A stretch of 18,805 nt of DNA, taken from Burkholderiales bacterium. GTDB lineage: Bacteria > Pseudomonadota > Gammaproteobacteria > Burkholderiales > SG8-39. Positions 15,895-18,805 of the stretch are shown piece after piece. Position 1 is the first letter of the stretch; every line of letters starts with the position of its first letter. The stretch is taken from NCBI GenBank assembly GCA_029266935.1, contig JAQSVY010000014.1, forward strand, positions 1-18,805. The letters run 5' to 3'. Under the pieces are notes generated by a model that did no database searches, had not been told where the DNA came from, and saw only the letters and a program-made list of their open reading frames with translations. The position numbers and the translations under genes are program-made.

Positions 15895-16152
15895 TTAACT
15901 GCTGGCGTGCTCGGCTACGGTGCCGACGTCGCTGCGCCGGCGCACGCGCCGACGGCGCTCGGCGGCGCGCGGCTCGGCGACCGGGCGCGGCTCACCCAGC
16001 TGCGCCTCGCGGCTCTCCTCCTCTTCGGACCACGCGCTCCACAGCCCTATGATCGCCACCACGAACGGCAGCCCGAGCAGGAAGATGAACTCGCGGTCAA
16101 GGCTCGCGAACCAGTGCGCCCAGCGCTCGAGGTCGAGGAATTCGGTCAGCAT
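15895..16152 (-). CDS. Small single-pass membrane protein, unknown function
   Basis: The predicted 85-residue protein starts MLTEFLDLERWAHWFASLDRE. It has one membrane helix (about 22-42, FIFLLGLPFVVAIIGLWSAW), then an acidic patch (SEEEESREAQ) and an Arg-rich tail (ERRRRVRRRSD). I do not recognise a family. ATG 16152 is chosen because the frame upstream is non-hydrophobic and unlikely. No ribosome site is seen, and a TATTGT sits where a leaderless promoter would need it. It is colinear with the antiporter operon 97 bases downstream and divergent from the histidine kinase. It could belong to the antiporter system, but this is only context. Confidence 0.5.
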   Translation of the reverse strand: MLTEFLDLERWAHWFASLDREFIFLLGLPFVVAIIGLWSAWSEEEESREAQLGEPRPVAEPRAAERRRRVRRRSDVGTVAEHASS

Positions 16153-16216
16153 GGGTGCACAATAGCCGCCGGCTGGCCGAACGCCTAGGCGCAATAGCGC
16201 GTAAGCATTTTCACTT
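16153..16216. promoter_or_regulatory. Divergent promoter region with direct repeats and a palindrome
   Basis: This 64-base gap separates the small membrane gene from the kinase gene. It holds two near-identical decamers in direct orientation, GCACAATAGC (16157-16166) and GCGCAATAGC (16189-16198). They are offset by 32 bases, about three helical turns. It also holds the palindrome CGCCTAGGCG (16182-16191). These could be sites for the adjacent response regulator. No clear -35/-10 pair could be assigned. Confidence 0.35.
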
Positions 16217-17779
16217 ATGTCCCTCTACCGGTACCTGCGCGACGCCGCGGTCTTCGCCCCCTGCTACGTGGCGCTCGACTGGGCAAGCTATTTCGACGCG
16301 CTCGGGCCGTTCAACATCACGCCCTGGAACCCGCAGGCGGCGCTCGCCGTCGCCTGGCTGCTGCTCGGCGGCATGCTGCACTGGCCGCTCCTGCTCGCCG
16401 CCGTCCTCGCCGCCGACGTGCTGGTGCGCGGCGCGCCGGGAGGACATTTCATCGCCCTCGTGACCTCCATCGCGCTCGCCGGCGGCTACGCCTGGATGGC
16501 GTGGCTGCTGCGCGCCATCCTGCGCGGCGCCGACCTGCGCTCGCTGCGCGAGCTGAACATCGTCGTCGCGGTCGCGGTCGGCGGTGCGGCGCTGGTCGGC
16601 GCCTGCTACGTCGGGGTGCTGCGCGGCGCCGGCCTGCTCGCCGGCACGCCGGCGCCGCAGGCGTGGCTGCGCTTCTGGGTGGGCGACGCCGTCGGCGTCC
16701 TGGTGACGCTGCCGCTGCTGCTCGCCGCCGCAGACGCCGGCCGCCGCGCCGGCCTCGCGGCGCTCGCGCGCCGCGGCGAGACGCTGGTGCAGGCGGCGCT
16801 GCTCGTAGCGACGCTCTGGCTCATCTTCGAGGGGCTGCCCGGCGAGCCGGCGGTGCACTTCTACGCGCTCTTCGTGCCGCTCATCTGGATCGCGGCGCGC
16901 GGCGGCATGAACGGCGCCATCGTCGCCGTGGCGATCGTGCAGCTCGGCGTCGTGGCCGGCATCCATGCCGAACCGGCCTTCACTCTGCCGGCGCTCGAGA
17001 TCCAGGCGCTCGTCGCGGCGCTCACCCTCACCGGCCTGTATCTGGGCATGATGGTGGACGAGCGCGAGCGCGCCAACGAGAGCCTGCGCGAGACGCTGCG
17101 TCTGGCCGCCGCAGGCGACATGGCGGGCGCGATCGCGCACGAGCTCAACCAGCCGCTGACGGCGCTCAACAACTACGGGCAATCCGCATTGATGCTGGCG
17201 GCCGGCGGCGCCGAAGGACACAAGAACATCCCGGAAGTCATCGAGAAGATGCTCAAGGAGTCCCAGCGTGCCGCCGAGGTGGTGCGGCGCCTGCGCGACT
17301 TCTTCCGCTCCGGCACGACGCGCCTCGAGCCTGTTGCGGCCGACGAAGTCGCCGCCGCGGTGCAGGGCATTGCGGCGCAGATCATCGGCGCGCGGCCGTT
17401 CGCGGTCGAGGTCAGCGCGGAGCCGGAGCTGCCCGACCTCTTCGTCGACCGGCTGCAAGTGGAGCTGGTGCTCCGCAACTTGGTGGCCAACGCGGTGGAA
17501 GCGGTCGAGGGGCAGCGCAGCGGGGAGCGGCGCATCGCCGTGCAGCTCGCCCGCCACGGCGAGCAACGGATGAGCGTCATCGTGCGTGACAGCGGTCCGG
17601 GCCTCGGGCGGGACATGGTCGAGCGGGTCTTCGAGCCCTTCGTCTCGGGCAAGCCCACGGGGATGGGCCTCGGCCTCGCCATCAGCCGCGCCATCGCCGA
17701 GGCGCACGGCGGCGCGCTGGTCGCGCGAGCGGCGAAGCACGGCGAGTTCGAGCTTCTCCTGCCATGCCTGAACGCCTGA
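16217..17779 (+). CDS. MASE1-type membrane sensor histidine kinase
   Basis: The 520-residue kinase has an N-terminal half (about 1-280) of eight or so hydrophobic segments with TPWNPQAALAVAWLLLGG and WVGDAVGVLVTLPLLL, matching the MASE1 sensory domain. After a short linker comes the dimerisation/phosphoacceptor helix AGDMAGAIAHELNQPLTALN (His308). The ATPase domain has the N box (NLVANAVEA, Asn425), the G1 box (DSGPGLG, Asp458) and the G2 box (GMGLGLAIS, from Gly482). The layout is like FixL/DctB-class kinases. The signal is unknown, since MASE1 is an uncharacterised membrane sensor. The gene overlaps the response regulator by 16 bases (17764-17779), which marks a cognate pair. ATG 16217 has no obvious ribosome site. 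Confidence 0.93.
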   Translation: MSLYRYLRDAAVFAPCYVALDWASYFDALGPFNITPWNPQAALAVAWLLLGGMLHWPLLLAAVLAADVLVRGAPGGHFIALVTSIALAGGYAWMAWLLRAILRGADLRSLRELNIVVAVAVGGAALVGACYVGVLRGAGLLAGTPAPQAWLRFWVGDAVGVLVTLPLLLAAADAGRRAGLAALARRGETLVQAALLVATLWLIFEGLPGEPAVHFYALFVPLIWIAARGGMNGAIVAVAIVQLGVVAGIHAEPAFTLPALEIQALVAALTLTGLYLGMMVDERERANESLRETLRLAAAGDMAGAIAHELNQPLTALNNYGQSALMLAAGGAEGHKNIPEVIEKMLKESQRAAEVVRRLRDFFRSGTTRLEPVAADEVAAAVQGIAAQIIGARPFAVEVSAEPELPDLFVDRLQVELVLRNLVANAVEAVEGQRSGERRIAVQLARHGEQRMSVIVRDSGPGLGRDMVERVFEPFVSGKPTGMGLGLAISRAIAEAHGGALVARAAKHGEFELLLPCLNA

Positions 17780-18280
17780 CCGTCTACATCGTCGATGACG
17801 ATGCCTCGGTGCGCGACTCGCTCGCGCTCATGCTCTCGCTCTCGGGCTACACGAGCGCGCTTTTCGCCGACGCCGAGGCCGTCCTCGATGCGTGGCGGCC
17901 CGAGTGGGCCGGTTGCGTGATCGCCGACCTGCGCCTGCCGGGGAAAAGCGGCATCGAACTGCAGGCCGCGCTGCGCGCACGCGGCAGCCGGCTGCCCTTC
18001 GTCATCATCACCGCGCACGGCGACGTGGCTACCGCGCGCGCCGCGTTCCAGGCCGAGGCGGTCGACTTCCTCGAAAAGCCCTTCGACCACGCTCAGGTGC
18101 GCGCGGCGATCGAGAACGCGTTCTCCCGCGAGCAGCTGCGCCTTGCCCGCTCGCACGAGAACGAGCGGCTCGCCACCCTCACCGCGCGCGAGCGCGAGGT
18201 GCTCGAGCACGCCGCGCAGGGGCAACGTCGCGGAGCTGGTGCGCTTCGCGCTCGCCGCCGGACCGCGCAAGGATGAATAA
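17764..18280 (+). pseudogene. FixJ/NarL-type response regulator with deleted DNA-binding core and frameshift as read
   Basis: The receiver domain is complete: acidic pair Asp11/Asp12, phosphoacceptor Asp55 (IADLRLPG), Thr83 (IITAHGD) and Lys105 (EKPF), as in FixJ/TtrR-like regulators. The output domain starts normally (LTAREREVLEHAAQG). At about 18221 the frame then fails and reaches a stop at 18274-18276. One base over, another frame reads GNVAELVRFALAAGPRKDE and stops at 18278-18280. That is the normal end of a LuxR-type helix-turn-helix domain. About 30 residues, including the recognition helix, are missing between the two parts, and the gap length is not a multiple of three. As read, the regulator could be phosphorylated by the adjoining kinase but could not bind DNA. 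A consensus or assembly error is possible, as for sucD. Confidence 0.85.
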
Positions 18281-18289
18281 AATCCGCGC

Positions 18290-18805
18290 ATGAAGTACGT
18301 GCTCGCCCTCGACCAGGGAACCACCAGCTCGCGCGCCATCGTCTTCGATGCCGAGGGCCGGCCGATCGCCACCGCGCAGCGCGAGTTCCGCCAGATCTTT
18401 CCGCAGCCGGGCTGGGTCGAGCACGATCCGAAAGAGATTCTCGCCACACAAAGGGAAACCGCGCGCCACGCCGTTTCCCAATCCGGCACTGCGTTGAAAG
18501 ACTTGATGGCCATGGGCATCACCAACCAGCGAGAGACCACCATTGTCTGGGACCGCCAGAGCGGCGAGCCGATTCACAACGCCATCGTCTGGCAGGACAG
18601 GAGAACTTCGGAACTCTGCAATCGCCTGAAGGCCGACGGCGCCGAGCCGCTCGTTCGGGAGCGGACCGGGCTGGTCATCGACCCGTACTTCAGCGGCACC
18701 AAGATCGCCTGGCTTCTCGACGAGATCCCCGGCGCGCGGCTGCGCGCCGAGCGCGGCGAGCTCGCCTTCGGCACGGTGGACAGCTGGCTCGCCTGGCACC
18801 TCACC
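18290..18805 (+). CDS. glpK: Glycerol kinase, partial (C-terminus beyond window)
   Basis: The frame is open from ATG 18290 to the window end (172 codons). It starts [20 protein letters not shown], the phosphate-binding loop of FGGY kinases. The glycerol kinase motifs [33 protein letters not shown] and [13 protein letters not shown] all follow in order. The enzyme phosphorylates glycerol to glycerol 3-phosphate in the cytoplasm. The start is 9 bases after the end of the response regulator remnant and has no strong ribosome site, so it is likely cotranscribed with the two-component genes. About two thirds of the protein lies outside the window. Confidence 0.95.
   Translation, partial: MKYVLALDQGTTSSRAIVFDAEGRPIATAQREFRQIFPQPGWVEHDPKEILATQRETARHAVSQSGTALKDLMAMGITNQRETTIVWDRQSGEPIHNAIVWQDRRTSELCNRLKADGAEPLVRERTGLVIDPYFSGTKIAWLLDEIPGARLRAERGELAFGTVDSWLAWHLT

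Noticed and set aside
16211..17740. Long minus-strand frame of 509 codons
   Set aside because: It is antisense to the histidine kinase, whose motifs are all present on the plus strand.
17173..18543. Minus-strand frame of 456 codons spanning three plus-strand genes
   Set aside because: It covers parts of the kinase, regulator and glpK on the other strand. The Ser/Arg-rich product has no recognisable motif.

Overview
The window is about 18.8 kb of very GC-rich bacterial DNA. It reads like a betaproteobacterium, possibly a metagenome-assembled one: a DUF2889 gene sits beside sucCD, genes are packed with 1-16 bp overlaps, and GTG starts occur. The taxonomic call rests on gene content and protein style, not on a marker gene. 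I found no rRNA, tRNA, CRISPR array, transposase or phage gene.

Left part (1-5949). A DoxX-family membrane protein (minus strand, cut by the left edge) diverges from a large fusion enzyme. That enzyme carries an acyl carrier protein domain, an acyl-AMP/acyl-CoA ligase and a PlsC-type acyltransferase. The fusion is followed, probably in the same operon, by a PhzF-family isomerase-like gene. A 14-bp perfect palindrome lies between the divergent genes. Convergent to these, on the minus strand, is a membrane protein fused to a spermidine-synthase-like domain.

Middle part (6015-8577). The minus strand carries DUF2889 - sucC - sucD. SucC has an unusual lysine-rich C-terminal tail encoded by a 15-bp tandem repeat, and its stop overlaps the sucD start. 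sucD as read here lacks about 60 codons in the middle and changes frame at the gap. That is either a real lesion or, more likely for a TCA-cycle gene, an assembly or consensus error. A TTGA-N6-TCAA (FNR/FixK-like) inverted repeat lies just upstream of sucC.

Central block (8625-15798). Ten tightly overlapping minus-strand genes encode a multisubunit cation/proton antiporter of the Mrp/Mnh type. Their order is E-F-G-(MrpA C-terminal part)-B-C-D-D-small protein-D. There is no MrpA N-terminal antiporter module. Instead there are three MrpD/NuoL/M-like subunits, one of which has lost the usual TM7 lysine. The order of the first seven genes matches the membrane sodium/proton module of archaeal Mbh hydrogenases, but no hydrogenase gene is present in the window.

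Right part (15895-18805). A small single-pass membrane protein (minus) diverges from a plus-strand two-component pair: a MASE1-type sensor histidine kinase and a FixJ-type response regulator. The regulator gene has lost the core of its DNA-binding domain in a frame-changing gap much like the one in sucD. Nine bases later glpK (glycerol kinase) begins and runs off the right edge.
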